Assembly (NCBI RefSeq): GCF_002024165.1
Contig: NZ_MWQN01000001.1
Location: 1,116,001-1,180,000, forward strand
From: Embleya scabrispora
GTDB taxonomy: Bacteria > Actinomycetota > Actinomycetes > Streptomycetales > Streptomycetaceae
Direction: 5' to 3'
DNA length: 64,000 nucleotides
Below, piece by piece: positions 10,152-19,222 of this stretch. The position numbers and the translations under genes are program-made. Numbering within the stretch: the stretch's first letter is position 1; each line of letters starts with the position of its first letter. The notes beneath the pieces are model-generated. The model saw nothing but the letters and a program-made list of their open reading frames with translations, was not told the origin of the DNA and made no database searches.

Positions 10152-10300
10152 GGTGTCGCGGGTGCTTTCGGTGCCTCGGGTGCTGCCGATGCCTCGGGTG
10201 CCTCGGCTGCTTCCGGTGCTTCGGGTACTTCCGACGCTTCGGCTGCTTCGGGTGTTTCCGTGCTTCGGGTGTTTTCCGGTGCTTCGGGTGACGCGTGGAG
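10152..10300. repeat. Degenerate 9-base repeats in the gap before the binding-protein gene
   Basis: The 323-base gap 10023-10345 between the fused permease and the binding-protein gene contains about fifteen imperfect copies of a GGTGCTTCG/GGTGCCTCG unit. In one plus-strand frame it reads as Ala/Ser/Gly-rich, but no start with a ribosome site or conserved protein is evident, and both flanking genes are on the minus strand. It may be a spacer or a secondary-structure region that lowers permease expression relative to the binding protein. I see no other gene in the gap. Confidence 0.6.
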
Positions 10301-10345
10301 TGGGGGGTGCTCCCGGCCCGGTGGGCTCGGGAGGTCACCGTGTGC

Positions 10346-11920
10346 TCAGGAGGTCACTTCCTCCGGCGGCGCGGCCGGCGGCGGCTCGCCCCCGTCGGCG
10401 GGCGGCGGGTTGCCGGTACCCGGATCGCCGGTCGCCGGCGGAGCGGTTGCCTCGCCGGCGGGCGGGGTCGTGGCCGGGGCCGACGGCGGCGGCGCGCTGG
10501 GCGCGCCCGGGGCGACGGCGACCACGTTGGCCGGGTCGCAGTTGAAGAACTCGGCCTTGTTCGGCTTGGTCAGCGCGGCGTCGTACTCGAAGCCCTTGGC
10601 GGTCGCCTTGACCATGGTGAAGCAGTCCGAGGCGCGTACGTCCTTGGTCTCCACGATCGGACCGGGGGCGAACAGGCCGCCCGCGTCCCAGTTCGCCCGC
10701 TTGCCCTTGGCCAGCACGCACTCGGTGGTCAGCTCGGTACCGCACTCCTTGACCGCGCTCGCCCACAGCAGCCAGGAGTTGATCCCCGACATGTGGAAGA
10801 ACTCCAGATCCTTGCTCGGCTCGGCGAGGTGCAGGATCTCCAGCGCCTTCTGCACGGCCGGGTTCTTGTCGCCGAGCGACTGCGGCACGTAGGTCGGATA
10901 GATGTAGGTGTCCGGGATCTTCGAGTTCTTGGCGGAGGCCAGGGTGTAGCGGTTGTACGCCGAGGCGTCGCTGACGATGACCTTGGGGTGCCAGTTCATC
11001 GCGTCCATCTCGCGGAACATCGACGCCGAGTCCACCGCGAGCCAGGTGGTGATCAGCATCTCGACACCGGCCTGCTTCATCTTCTCCAGCGTCGTGCGCC
11101 CCGGGGGCGGCATGACGGGGACGTCCTCCTTGAAGACGACGGTGCCGCCCGCCGCCTCCACGCCGGCCTTGTAACGGGCCATCGCGGGCCGCAGCGAGGC
11201 CATGTTCTGCCCGAGCAGGCCGACCTTGGCCTTGACCTCGGGGCGCGCCGCGAAGACCGCCTTGTAGGCGCCCACCACGGTGGTCGTGGTCGGCAGGCCC
11301 ACGGCGAGCACCTGGAGATCGGCCTTGGCCGACTCCTCGCCCACCACGTAGGCGGGGAAGGCGCCGAGCTTGCACCCGGTGCGGGCCTTGACGCCGTCGT
11401 TGTCGAACGGGTTGCCGCCGCCGACGACCATGAAGTCGCTCTGGCAGGCCGCGGTCATCACGGTGCCCACGTTGCTGAGCGCGGCGTCGCGCTGGGTCAG
11501 CTTGATGGTGCGGCCGTTGATCCCGCCCAGGCCGTTGCACCACTTGGTGAAGCCGTCGGCCATCTCGAAGAACTCTTTGCCCAGGCCCGGTTGTGCGGGA
11601 GCGTTCGGGTCGCCGGTCACGCTCACCGAGATCTGCTTCTCGGTCACGCCCCGGTCGGCCTTCTTGGTCAGCGGTTTGCCGTCGCCCTTGCCGCACACGT
11701 CCTTGAGCGTGCCGAAGTCACCCGGCGCGCCGCTGCCGACGGGGGCCTTGCCGTCCTTGGTACCGGTGGCGGCGGGGCCGCCGCCGCCCGATCCCGGACC
11801 CTTGGCCACCGCGTCCTCGCCCGAGCGGCTACAGCCGACCGCCACTAGGAGCGGCACGACCAGCAAGCCGGCCGCCGCTCGTCGGCGCGTCCCACGCCGC
11901 CCGGCGGAAGTTGATGCCAT
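10346..11920 (-). CDS. Substrate-binding lipoprotein of the LivFGHM-type importer
   Basis: A 524-residue type I periplasmic-binding-fold lipoprotein. An Arg-rich n-region, a hydrophobic core and the lipobox LLVAVGC place it on the outer face of the membrane. The mature protein starts with a long Gly/Ser/Lys-rich linker, then ITEKQISVSVTGD-like strands and GGINGRTIKL, which is the usual LivK/Leu-Ile-Val-binding motif region, and many paired cysteines (for example VCGKGDGK, CNGLGG, CQSDF, GCKLG). The last ~55 residues are Pro/Ala/Gly-rich. The protein is about 120 residues longer than a standard LivK because of both tails. The ATG at 11920 follows GGGAGGG closely. It is the first gene of the importer operon. 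Confidence 0.87.
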   Translation of the reverse strand: MASTSAGRRGTRRRAAAGLLVVPLLVAVGCSRSGEDAVAKGPGSGGGGPAATGTKDGKAPVGSGAPGDFGTLKDVCGKGDGKPLTKKADRGVTEKQISVSVTGDPNAPAQPGLGKEFFEMADGFTKWCNGLGGINGRTIKLTQRDAALSNVGTVMTAACQSDFMVVGGGNPFDNDGVKARTGCKLGAFPAYVVGEESAKADLQVLAVGLPTTTTVVGAYKAVFAARPEVKAKVGLLGQNMASLRPAMARYKAGVEAAGGTVVFKEDVPVMPPPGRTTLEKMKQAGVEMLITTWLAVDSASMFREMDAMNWHPKVIVSDASAYNRYTLASAKNSKIPDTYIYPTYVPQSLGDKNPAVQKALEILHLAEPSKDLEFFHMSGINSWLLWASAVKECGTELTTECVLAKGKRANWDAGGLFAPGPIVETKDVRASDCFTMVKATAKGFEYDAALTKPNKAEFFNCDPANVVAVAPGAPSAPPPSAPATTPPAGEATAPPATGDPGTGNPPPADGGEPPPAAPPEEVTS

Positions 11921-12393
11921 CAGCCCTCCCGACACTTCGTTTCCGCGGGCCGGGCCGAGGGCCCGGTGCGCTCTCACGTACTTCTCCTGCGTGCGCTGTG
12001 CTCGCGTTGTTCACGTCTGTGCTTCCGCCCCGTCTGCGAGGCATCCTCGCGACTGGATCTGACATGCCATCAGTTAATGGGCCATGAAGCAATGGCCGGG
12101 ACCTTAACCGGGTGTCCTACAGGGTGCAAGGGTCACCGAACCGGCGAAAACCGCTGGCCGGCAGCCCTGACGGAGCCGGGTACGAGGTGGGGCGCACGAG
12201 TACACACGTGTCACCGATCGGACCGTACGGACGGTCGTTTCCGGGCTTCGTGATGGCACTGTTACGAGGTGCGGAAAATCCGTGCCGGGAGATACCCGAG
12301 GGGTTCGTGAGGCATTCGAAGCGATACGGCGGCAAGGAAAAGGCGATACGACGACACCCGTTCTCCATAAAGCGACAAGGAGTCAGTGAGCCG
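11921..12393. promoter_or_regulatory. Divergent promoter region, no gene
   Basis: A 473-base region between the minus-strand importer operon and the plus-strand spermidine-synthase-like gene. It is lower in GC than its surroundings, with AT-containing stretches near 12061-12120 and 12255-12370, as expected for promoters on both strands. AAGGAG at 12377-12382 is the ribosome site of the plus-strand gene. I could not fix -35/-10 pairs with confidence. Confidence 0.5.
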
Positions 12394-13074
12394 ATGCATA
12401 CGTTCGAGCCGACCACCGACGCGGAAGAGATCGAACGCGTTCCGGCGGCGGACGGCGAACTCGCCCTGCGCCGCGCGGGCGAGCACTACGAAATCATCAG
12501 CAACGGGTGCTTTTTGATGGACACCCGCGCGGGCGCCTCCGAGCGCCTGCTCGCGCGCACCGCGCTCGCGGCCGTGACCGCGCCCGGAGATCTGCGCGTG
12601 CTGGTCGGCGGCCTGGGCGTCGGCTTCACCCTGCGCGAGACGCTGACCGACCCGCGCGTCGCGCACGTGCGCGTGATCGAGCGCGAACCGGCCGTCGTGC
12701 GCTGGGGGCGCGGACCGCTGGCGCCGTTCTCCGGCCACGCGCTGGACGACGCGCGGGTACACGTGGTCACCGCCGACCTGGTGGCCTGGGTGCGCTCCGG
12801 GGCCGGCGACGAGCGTTTCCACGCGCTGTGCCTGGACATCGACAACGGGCCGGACTGGACGGTCACCGACGGCAACGCCTCGCTCTACGACGACGCCGGA
12901 CTGGCCGCGCTGCGCGAGCGGTTGGCGCCGGGCGGCGTACTGACGGTATGGAGCGCGACGGCCTCCCCCGGCTTCGCCGACCGCCTGCGGGGCCACTTCG
13001 CCCGGGTGCGGGTGGAGCGGGTGCCGGTCGCTCGGGGGGAACCGGACGTGGTGTTCGTGGCACAGGAGGGGTGA
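12394..13074 (+). CDS. Spermidine-synthase-like (SAM-binding fold) protein
   Basis: 226 residues with a Rossmann methyltransferase-type core: LRVLVGGLGVGFTLRETL is the glycine-rich nucleotide loop, VIEREPAVVRWGRG the acidic strand that follows, and FHALCLDIDNGPDWTV the DxDNGP-type motif seen in polyamine aminopropyltransferase homologues. GGVLTVWSA near the C-terminus is the last core strand. The protein is short compared with spermidine synthase (about 290) and lacks its N-terminal beta domain, so catalysis of aminopropyl transfer is doubtful. The ATG at 12394 is 11 bases after AAGGAG. It is a single-gene unit; the next gene is behind its own palindrome. Confidence 0.7.
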   Translation: MHTFEPTTDAEEIERVPAADGELALRRAGEHYEIISNGCFLMDTRAGASERLLARTALAAVTAPGDLRVLVGGLGVGFTLRETLTDPRVAHVRVIEREPAVVRWGRGPLAPFSGHALDDARVHVVTADLVAWVRSGAGDERFHALCLDIDNGPDWTVTDGNASLYDDAGLAALRERLAPGGVLTVWSATASPGFADRLRGHFARVRVERVPVARGEPDVVFVAQEG

Positions 13075-13208
13075 GGCGGGCCGCGCGGTCGGGGTCGGAT
13101 CCGACCCGGTCGGGTCCGGTCGGGTCGGGTCGTAGCGGGATGGTCGCGCGGCGGGGGTTCGGCGTCGTCGTACCGCCGTGACGTGGTGCGATGGCGCGCG
13201 GAGTGTAA

Positions 13209-13223
13209 CTGACGCAACGTCAG
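13209..13223. promoter_or_regulatory. Perfect palindrome, likely repressor operator
   Basis: CTGACG-CAA-CGTCAG, six-base perfect arms around three bases, lies 64 bases before the SnoaL-like gene that is coupled to an MFS exporter. The size and placement fit a TetR-, MarR- or GntR-type operator. No such regulator is encoded next to it, so the binding protein is unknown. Confidence 0.6.
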
Positions 13224-13286
13224 ATTAACTTGCGTGTGTCATCCAACTGCTGCCAGCATGCGAACACGGTTGCCGAAAGGGTGGAC

Positions 13287-13772
13287 ATGCACGACGACGA
13301 GGCGGATTCGCCCGCTGCGCACACGCCGAGCCGACTGCGCGATCGCAGCGAACTCCGCGATGTGGTGCAGATCTACGCACACGGCGCGGACCGCCGCAAG
13401 CCCGACCTCGTCGCCTCGATGTTCACTCCCGGGGGCAGGCTGGTGATCCACCGAGACCCCGGATCCGCCGAACCGCCCACGGTGCGCGCCGGCCGCGCCG
13501 AGATCGCCCGGGCGCTGGCGAGCCTGGACCGCTACCCGGTCACCACCCATCTGATCGCCAATCAGCTGATCACCTTCGGCCCCGACGGCGACCGCGCCGA
13601 CGGCGAGACGTACTGCACCGCGCACCACATCTACGAGTCGCAGGGGGTGCGCCGCGACCGGGTGATGTCCATCCGCTACCTGGACACGTTCGTGCGCACC
13701 GACGAGGGCTGGCGCATCGAGACCCGCACGCTGCACTGCGACTGGGTCGAGGACCGGCCGCTGACCGCATGA
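13287..13772 (+). CDS. SnoaL-like / NTF2-fold protein
   Basis: 161 residues with the NTF2-like cone-fold pattern of SnoaL_4 proteins: ELRDVVQIYAHGADRRKPDLVASMFTP near the start, HLIANQLITFGPDGDRADGETYC in the middle and GWRIETRTLHCDWVE at the end. These proteins act as small-molecule isomerases, cyclases or binding proteins. The ATG at 13287 follows GAAAGGG; a GTG two codons upstream is possible. The stop overlaps the ATG of the MFS exporter by four bases, so the pair is one unit, perhaps a detoxification module under the palindrome at 13209. Confidence 0.8.
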   Translation: MHDDEADSPAAHTPSRLRDRSELRDVVQIYAHGADRRKPDLVASMFTPGGRLVIHRDPGSAEPPTVRAGRAEIARALASLDRYPVTTHLIANQLITFGPDGDRADGETYCTAHHIYESQGVRRDRVMSIRYLDTFVRTDEGWRIETRTLHCDWVEDRPLTA

Positions 13773-15256
13773 GCACCGGCACGAAGGGGGCCGGGCGCAC
13801 ATCGACCAAACGCCACGGCCCGACCACGATCCTGGTCGCCCTGTCCTTCGCCGCGACCACGATGGCGGTCATGCAGACCGTGGTCTCGCCGATCCTGCCT
13901 CAACTGCAGAACCGGCTCGGCGTCTCCAGCTCCGCCATCGCCTGGGTGCTCACCGGCAACCTGCTCGCCTCGGCCGTGGCCACCCCGCTGCTCGGCCGGC
14001 TCGGCGACCTGCGCGGGCGCAAACGTTTCCTCTTGTACGCGCTGGCCGCGGTCGCGCTCGGCTCGATCCTGGCCGCGTGCACCACCTCCTACGTGATGCT
14101 GATCGCCGGGCGCGTACTCCAGGGCATGGGCGGCGGCGTGGTCCCGCTCGCCCTGAGCGTGGTGCGCGACGAGTTCCCCAAGGAACGCTCCGCCGGCAGC
14201 ATCGCCACCATCGGCGCCACGATCAGCGTCGGCGCGACCTTCGGCTCCGTCAGCACCGGGCTGATCGCCGACCGCTGGGACTACCACCTGCTGTTCTGGC
14301 TCTCCGCGCTGGTCGCGCTGCTGTCCATGCTGATGGTGTGGCGGGTCGTGCCGGACACCGCCGAGCGGCGGCAGGGCCACGTGGACCTGATCGGCGCGCT
14401 GACCCTGTCCGGCTGGCTGGCCGCGCTGCTCGCCGCGGTCAGTACGGGCAGTCGATCCGGGTGGGGCGATCCGCTGGTCGTCGGCGGCCTGGCCCTGGCC
14501 GTACTGCTGTTCGCCGCCTGGATCGGCTGGGCGCTGCACCACCCCGAACCCCTCGTCGACCTGCGGGTGATGGCCCGCCGACCGGTCCTGCTCGCCAACC
14601 TGTCCGGGATCTTCACCGGCATGGCGATGTACGGCTCGTCCCTGCTGTTCCCGCCGTTCATCCAGGCGCCGTCGGCGCTCGGCTACGGCTTCGGCAAGTC
14701 GGTACTGATCGCGGGCCTGATCATGCTCCCGGGCACCCTCGGCAACCTGGCCGCCGCACCCGTCGCCGCGCGGATGACCAATCGCCACGGCCCCAAACCG
14801 GCGCTGGTCCTGGGACCGCTGCTCAGCGGTACCGCGTTCGCCCTGCTGTTGCCGCTGCACGGGCACTGGTGGGCGTTCTCGATGGTGGGCGTGCTGTTCG
14901 GGTTCGGCCTGGGGTTGGCCTTCTCGGCGATGCCGGCGCTGATCAACGACCATGTGCCGGCGGACATGACCGGGGTGGCCAACGGGATGAACGCGGTGCT
15001 GCGCACGGTCGGCGGCGCGACCGGGACGGCGGTACTCGGCGCGATCCTGAGCGCGAGCCCGGCGGGCGCGGCCACGGCCCGGGCGGCGGGGGTCGCCCAC
15101 GCGCCGGGGTTGACGGGCTACCTGGTCTGCTTCGGCATGCTCGGTGCCGGTTGCCTAGTGGCGGCCGTGCTGGCGTGGTCGATCCCGGGAGTGCGGCGGG
15201 GCGGGCGGGGGGTGCCGGTGGTGGTGGAACCGGATCGGGTGGAGGCGGGGAGGTAG
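13769..15256 (+). CDS. MFS drug exporter (DHA2-like)
   Basis: 495 residues with many hydrophobic helices. Helix 1-3 features are typical of MFS exporters: TTMAVMQTVVSPILPQLQ, then the loop motif LLGRLGDLRGRKRFLLYALA (motif A, GxLaDrxGrkxxl) and LIAGRVLQGMGGGVVPLALS (motif B with the conserved Arg). The number of helices appears to be close to 14. It is translationally coupled (ATGA) to the SnoaL-like protein, which suggests export of a compound that the partner binds or modifies. The C-terminal RRGGRGVPVVVEPDRV tail is hydrophilic. Confidence 0.9.
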   Translation: MSTGTKGAGRTSTKRHGPTTILVALSFAATTMAVMQTVVSPILPQLQNRLGVSSSAIAWVLTGNLLASAVATPLLGRLGDLRGRKRFLLYALAAVALGSILAACTTSYVMLIAGRVLQGMGGGVVPLALSVVRDEFPKERSAGSIATIGATISVGATFGSVSTGLIADRWDYHLLFWLSALVALLSMLMVWRVVPDTAERRQGHVDLIGALTLSGWLAALLAAVSTGSRSGWGDPLVVGGLALAVLLFAAWIGWALHHPEPLVDLRVMARRPVLLANLSGIFTGMAMYGSSLLFPPFIQAPSALGYGFGKSVLIAGLIMLPGTLGNLAAAPVAARMTNRHGPKPALVLGPLLSGTAFALLLPLHGHWWAFSMVGVLFGFGLGLAFSAMPALINDHVPADMTGVANGMNAVLRTVGGATGTAVLGAILSASPAGAATARAAGVAHAPGLTGYLVCFGMLGAGCLVAAVLAWSIPGVRRGGRGVPVVVEPDRVEAGR

Positions 15257-15400
15257 CGGGGCGGAGGTGGGGGCCCGACGGGCGGGGGCGGGCGGGAGAG
15301 GGCGACGGGAGAGGGCGACGGCTGCGGAGCAACCAAAGTCGATGGCGGGGTCGACTCCCGGTCACTGCCGGAACACCGACGTCGCTGCCTAGGCTGGAGT

Positions 15401-16615
15401 GTGATCAAGAGCCACGTCACCCGAAACACCCCCGGCGCACCACCCCCCACCGGTCTCGTCCGCAGACTCGTCCCGCAACGCACCCGTCGGGAATGGGGCA
15501 CCGACCTCGGCTACGCGCTCGGCGCCCTCGGGCTCGGCTCGCTGATCCTCGCGACCGCCCTCCAGGAGGAGAACGCGCCGGGCGTCCTGCTGGAGGCCAT
15601 CCTCGGCAGTGTCATGTTCGTGGCCATGCTGCTGCTGCGCCGCAGCCGACCGACCGCGCTCGCGGTGACCTGGATCCTCGTCGGCTTCTTCTCGGCCGCG
15701 CTCACCGGATCCGCGCCGGTGGCCCTGCTCAGCCTGGCCATCCACCGGCCCTGGCGGGTCGTCGCGTCCGTCGCCGTCCTGGACCTCACGCTTGTCACCG
15801 GCACGTTCTGGGTGGGCGCCGAATCGGCTCGCGCCTACTGGACGTCGGTCCTGGCCATGACGCTGCTGATCACCACCGCCGTGGCCACCGGCATGCTGAT
15901 CCGGTCCCAGCGCGAACTGACCGCGTCCTGGCGCGAGCGGGCCCGGCAGGCCGAGGAGGGCCAGCGGCTGCGCGTGGAGGAGGCCCGCCACCTCGAACGC
16001 GAGCGGCTGGCCCGGGAGATGCACGACGTGCTAGCGCATCGGATCTCGCTGCTCGCGATCCACGCGGGCGCGCTGGAGTACCGGACCGGCGCCTCGCCGG
16101 AGGAGGCCCGCGCCGCCGAGGTGATCCGCCAATGCGCGTTCGAGGCACTGGAGGATCTGCGCGAGGTGATCGGCGTCCTGCGGGCCCACCCCGACGACGA
16201 CGGCGACGGCGAGCCCGAGCGGCCCCAGCCCGTGCTGAACGACCTGCCCGCACTGGTCGAGGAGTCCCGTCTGGCCGGCGCGACCGTCGACCTGGACCTC
16301 GCCGACCTGCCGTCGGTATCGGGACGCACCGGCCGGCACGCGTACCGGATCGTCCAGGAGGGGCTGACCAATGCCCGCAAACACGCCCCCGGCGCACGGG
16401 TACGGGTCCTCGTCGCCCCCGCCCCCGACGACGGCCTCGCCATCGAGGTGGTCAACCGCCTCCCGCACGGCCACCGCCCCACCGCCATCCCCGGCGCGGG
16501 CGCCGGCCTGATCGGCCTGCGCGAACGCGTCGCCCTGATCGGTGGCCGCCTCGACCACGGCCCCACCACCGACGGCGACTTCAGCCTGCGCGTGTGGCTA
16601 CCGTTGGCCAAGTGA
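15401..16615 (+). CDS. Sensor histidine kinase (NarL-type two-component system)
   Basis: 404 residues. Residues 30-165 hold about four to five transmembrane helices with short loops, so the protein senses within or near the membrane. A coiled coil follows (RERARQAEEGQRLRVEEARHL split around residue 180), then the HisKA_3 box ERERLAREMHDVLAHR with the phospho-acceptor H208. A HATPase domain follows, with IVQEGLTNARKHAPG (N-box) and GAGLIGLRERVALIGG (G-box). The GTG at 15401 has only a weak ribosome site. It overlaps the response regulator by four bases. Together they may control the downstream ABC-2 exporter at 19.2 kb, as is common for such pairs, though a 1.9-kb repeat region lies between. 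Confidence 0.92.
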   Translation: MIKSHVTRNTPGAPPPTGLVRRLVPQRTRREWGTDLGYALGALGLGSLILATALQEENAPGVLLEAILGSVMFVAMLLLRRSRPTALAVTWILVGFFSAALTGSAPVALLSLAIHRPWRVVASVAVLDLTLVTGTFWVGAESARAYWTSVLAMTLLITTAVATGMLIRSQRELTASWRERARQAEEGQRLRVEEARHLERERLAREMHDVLAHRISLLAIHAGALEYRTGASPEEARAAEVIRQCAFEALEDLREVIGVLRAHPDDDGDGEPERPQPVLNDLPALVEESRLAGATVDLDLADLPSVSGRTGRHAYRIVQEGLTNARKHAPGARVRVLVAPAPDDGLAIEVVNRLPHGHRPTAIPGAGAGLIGLRERVALIGGRLDHGPTTDGDFSLRVWLPLAK

Positions 16616-17283
16616 AAAGTACCGACGGCTGTGTCCGGGTCCTCGTCGTCGACGACGACGCGCTGGTTCGAGCCGGACTGTCCATGATGTTGTCCGGGCT
16701 GCCGGACGTCCGCGTCGTCGGCGAGGTCTCCGACGGCGCCGACGTGCTCGGCGCGGTCGACGAACACCGGCCCGACGTGGTGCTGATGGACATCCGAATG
16801 CCCCGCGTGGACGGCCTGGCCGCCACCGCGACCCTGCGGGCCCGCCCCGAGGCGCCGGAGGTGATCGTGATGACGACCTTCGACACCGACGACCACATCC
16901 TCAAGGCGATGCGGGCCGGCGCGAGCGGCTTCCTGCTCAAACACACCCCGCCCCCGGACATCGTCGAGGCCATCCGCCGCGTCGCAGCCGGCGAACCCAT
17001 GCTCTCCCCCGACGTGCTGCGCCGCATGATGACCTACGTCGCCGCAACGGGCATCGACCCCCGCCGAGCCCGAGCCCGATCCGCCCTCGCCCACCTCAGC
17101 GACGGCGAACGCGCCGTAGCCACACTCGTCGGCAGGGGCTACACGAACGCCGAAATCGGCAAGGAACTCTCCATCAGCATCGCCACGGTCAAGGCCTACG
17201 TCTCCCGACTACTCACCAAACTGGACCTCAACAACCGCGTACAGATCGCCCTGCTGGTACACGACGCATCAACCGACACGTAA
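16612..17283 (+). CDS. NarL/LuxR-family response regulator
   Basis: 223 residues. The receiver domain has LVVDDDALVR (acidic pocket), D60 in VVLMDIRMP as phosphorylation site, and the conserved Thr and Lys in VIVMTTFDTDD and GFLLKHTPP. The C-terminal LuxR helix-turn-helix is LSDGERAVATLVGRGYTNAE followed by ATVKAYVSRLLTKLDLNNR. The GTG start overlaps the kinase stop. It is the partner of the preceding kinase. Confidence 0.94.
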   Translation: MKSTDGCVRVLVVDDDALVRAGLSMMLSGLPDVRVVGEVSDGADVLGAVDEHRPDVVLMDIRMPRVDGLAATATLRARPEAPEVIVMTTFDTDDHILKAMRAGASGFLLKHTPPPDIVEAIRRVAAGEPMLSPDVLRRMMTYVAATGIDPRRARARSALAHLSDGERAVATLVGRGYTNAEIGKELSISIATVKAYVSRLLTKLDLNNRVQIALLVHDASTDT

Positions 17284-17358
17284 CGCACCACACCGGACAC
17301 ACACGCCGACCGGACACGAAGCGGGGCAGGGCAGGGCAGCGGTGAGCGGCCGGCCGGC

Positions 17359-18893
17359 CGGGTCGAGTGCGCCGGGGCGCCTTCCAGGGTGGGCGGGGTG
17401 TTTCCGGCGGGCGTCGCGTTTGTGGTTGCGGTGGCCGGTGCGGGGTTGGTCCGGCGCCAGAGGCCGGCCGCCGCCAGCGCTCGGGGCTCCAAGACTGGAG
17501 GCTCCCGACGAGACGGGCGTCTTGGTCGGCGAAAACCGGCTGACAACGGGGGCAGGGAGGCGGCCGGGTCGAGTCCTCCGGGGAGCCTTCCCGAGTGGGT
17601 CGGGTGATTTCGATGTGGGGCGGGCGCGTGAGTGGCGTCGGTTCACGAAACCGGATCCCGTGGGGTGCCGCAGCCTTGACGTGAGAGAAAACCTCTGGTC
17701 AGCGTTGATGGGGGCGGTTCTTGAGTGTCTCGGGATCCGGTTTCGGCCCCCGTTGGGCACGTTCGGTCTCCTCGGTGGTCTCCGGGAGGCCGCAGCACGC
17801 GAAACCGACGTCCTCTGCGCAATTTCGGCCTCCACACAGATGTCGAGGAGGTCGGAGTGCACGAAACCGGCACTCGACGCCCGACTGTGCCCCTCGACCC
17901 TGCAAAACCGCAGGTCACCGGAACTCGAAGCCCGAAATCACGCACCGCGATCCGGTTTCGAACCCCAACTCCCCTGCCAACGCCCCCGCATCGCCCCAAC
18001 CCACTCAGCAAGGCTCCCCGGAGGGCTCGACCCGGCCGCCCTCCCCGCCCCCCGCTGCCAGCCGGTTTTCGCTGAGCAACACGCCCGTCTCGTCGGGGCT
18101 TCGAGTCTTGGAGCCCCGAGCGCTGGCGGCGGCCGACCTCTGGCGCCGGACCAACCCCGCACCGGACACCCGCAACCACAAACGCAACGCCCACCGAAGA
18201 CACCCCACCCACCCGGGAAAGCTCCCCGGAGGACCCGACCCGAGCGCCCTCCCCGCCCCCCGCTGCCAGCCGGTTTTCGCCGAGCAACACGCCCGTCTCG
18301 TCGGGAGCCTCCAGTCTCGGAGCCCCGAGCGCTGGCGGCGGCCGACCCTTCGAGCCGGACCAACCCCGCACCGGACACCCGCAACCACAAACGCAACGCC
18401 CACCGAAGACACCCCACCCACCCGGGAAAGCTCCCCGGAGGACCCGACCCGAGCGCCCTCCCCGCCCCCCGCTGCCAGCCGGTTTTCGCCGAGCAACACG
18501 CCCGTCTCGTCGGGAGCCTCCGGTCTCGGAGCCCCGAGCGCTGGCGGCGGCCGACCTCTGGCGCCGGACCAACCCCGCACGGGCCACCCGCAACCACAAA
18601 CGCAACGCGCGCCGAAGACACCCGACCCATTGAGGAAGGCTCCCCCGGAGGACCCGACCCGAGCGCCCTCCCCGCCCCCGCTGCCAGCCGGTTTTCGCCG
18701 AGCAACACGCCCGTCTCGTCGGGAGCCTCCGGTCTCGGAGCCCCGAGCGCTGGCGGCGGCCGACCTCTGGCGCCGGACCAACCCCGCACCGGACACCCGC
18801 AACCACAAACGCAACGCCCACCGGAAACACCCCACCCACCCGGGAAGGCGCCCCGGCGCACTCGACCCGACCGCCCACCCGGCCTGCCACCAC
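17359..18893. repeat. Inverted plus tandem repeat structure without genes
   Basis: Four direct copies of a 208-209-base unit start at about 18059, 18267, 18476 and 18685, each beginning CAGCCGGTTTTCGC and nearly identical to the next. A partial copy precedes them from 17997. A single copy in opposite orientation lies at about 17361-17607, so 17361-17400 is the near-perfect reverse complement of 18829-18868. The unit length is not a multiple of three, so each copy would be read in a different frame; the long open frames across it reflect lack of stops in GC-rich DNA, not a protein. No transposase is inside. It could be a non-autonomous mobile element that has expanded, or an array of binding sites. 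Confidence 0.85.
17608..17990. other. Central segment with scattered GAAACCGG motifs, no gene
   Basis: Between the inverted copy and the tandem array lies about 380 bases of lower repeat content. It holds five copies of GAAACCG(G) or its complement CGGTTTC, at about 17647, 17738, 17801, 17863 and 17952, in both orientations; three are joined to a GATCC or GGATCC. The related CCGGTTTTCG occurs once in every copy of the 209-base unit. No reading frame here has a ribosome site or recognisable protein. Confidence 0.6.
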
Positions 18894-19222
18894 CGCCACC
18901 GCCACCGCCTTTCCCCAGGCAACACACGCTTCTCGCCCGAGGATCCGGGCCGCCCAGCGCCCGCGCCCCGGCTCCAGCCCACCCCGCCCACCCCACCCCA
19001 CCTCGCGCCGGCGTGGCCTCAAGTGCTCCCTCCGGCCACGCCCCTCCTTCAAGCCCTCCGCCCCGGCCCTCCGTTCAGGCGCTCCCCCTCCTTCGGGTGT
19101 AACCGGCCACGTCACCCGGGGGTTTCCGGGGTGTCCTTGGTTGGGTGAGGTGTAGACCAAGGCTGCCGAGTGTGGACTGTTGGGCGCTGTGGGGGGCCGT
19201 CTGGGGTGGTCAGGCTGGGGGC
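18894..19222. other. C-rich intergenic stretch upstream of ABC exporter
   Basis: This 329-base stretch is strongly C-rich up to about 19090, then turns G/T-rich before the ABC transporter start. It likely contains the exporter's promoter close to 19130-19200. I see no gene and no clear operator. Confidence 0.4.

Noticed and set aside
7941-10892. 983-codon plus-strand frame across the permease and the binding-protein gene
   Set aside because: Antisense shadow; composition dominated by Gly, Asp, Arg and Gln, no domain seen, while the minus strand has full permease and lipoprotein motifs.
18059-18893. CRISPR array
   Set aside because: Units are 209 bases and nearly identical throughout, without short palindromic repeats separated by unique spacers, and no cas genes are present.
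17342-19102. Open frames of 350-590 codons in three or more frames across the repeat region, which look like a Pro-rich repeat protein
   Set aside because: The 208-209-base period changes the frame at each copy, several frames are open at once on both strands, and no ribosome site or conserved motif precedes them.
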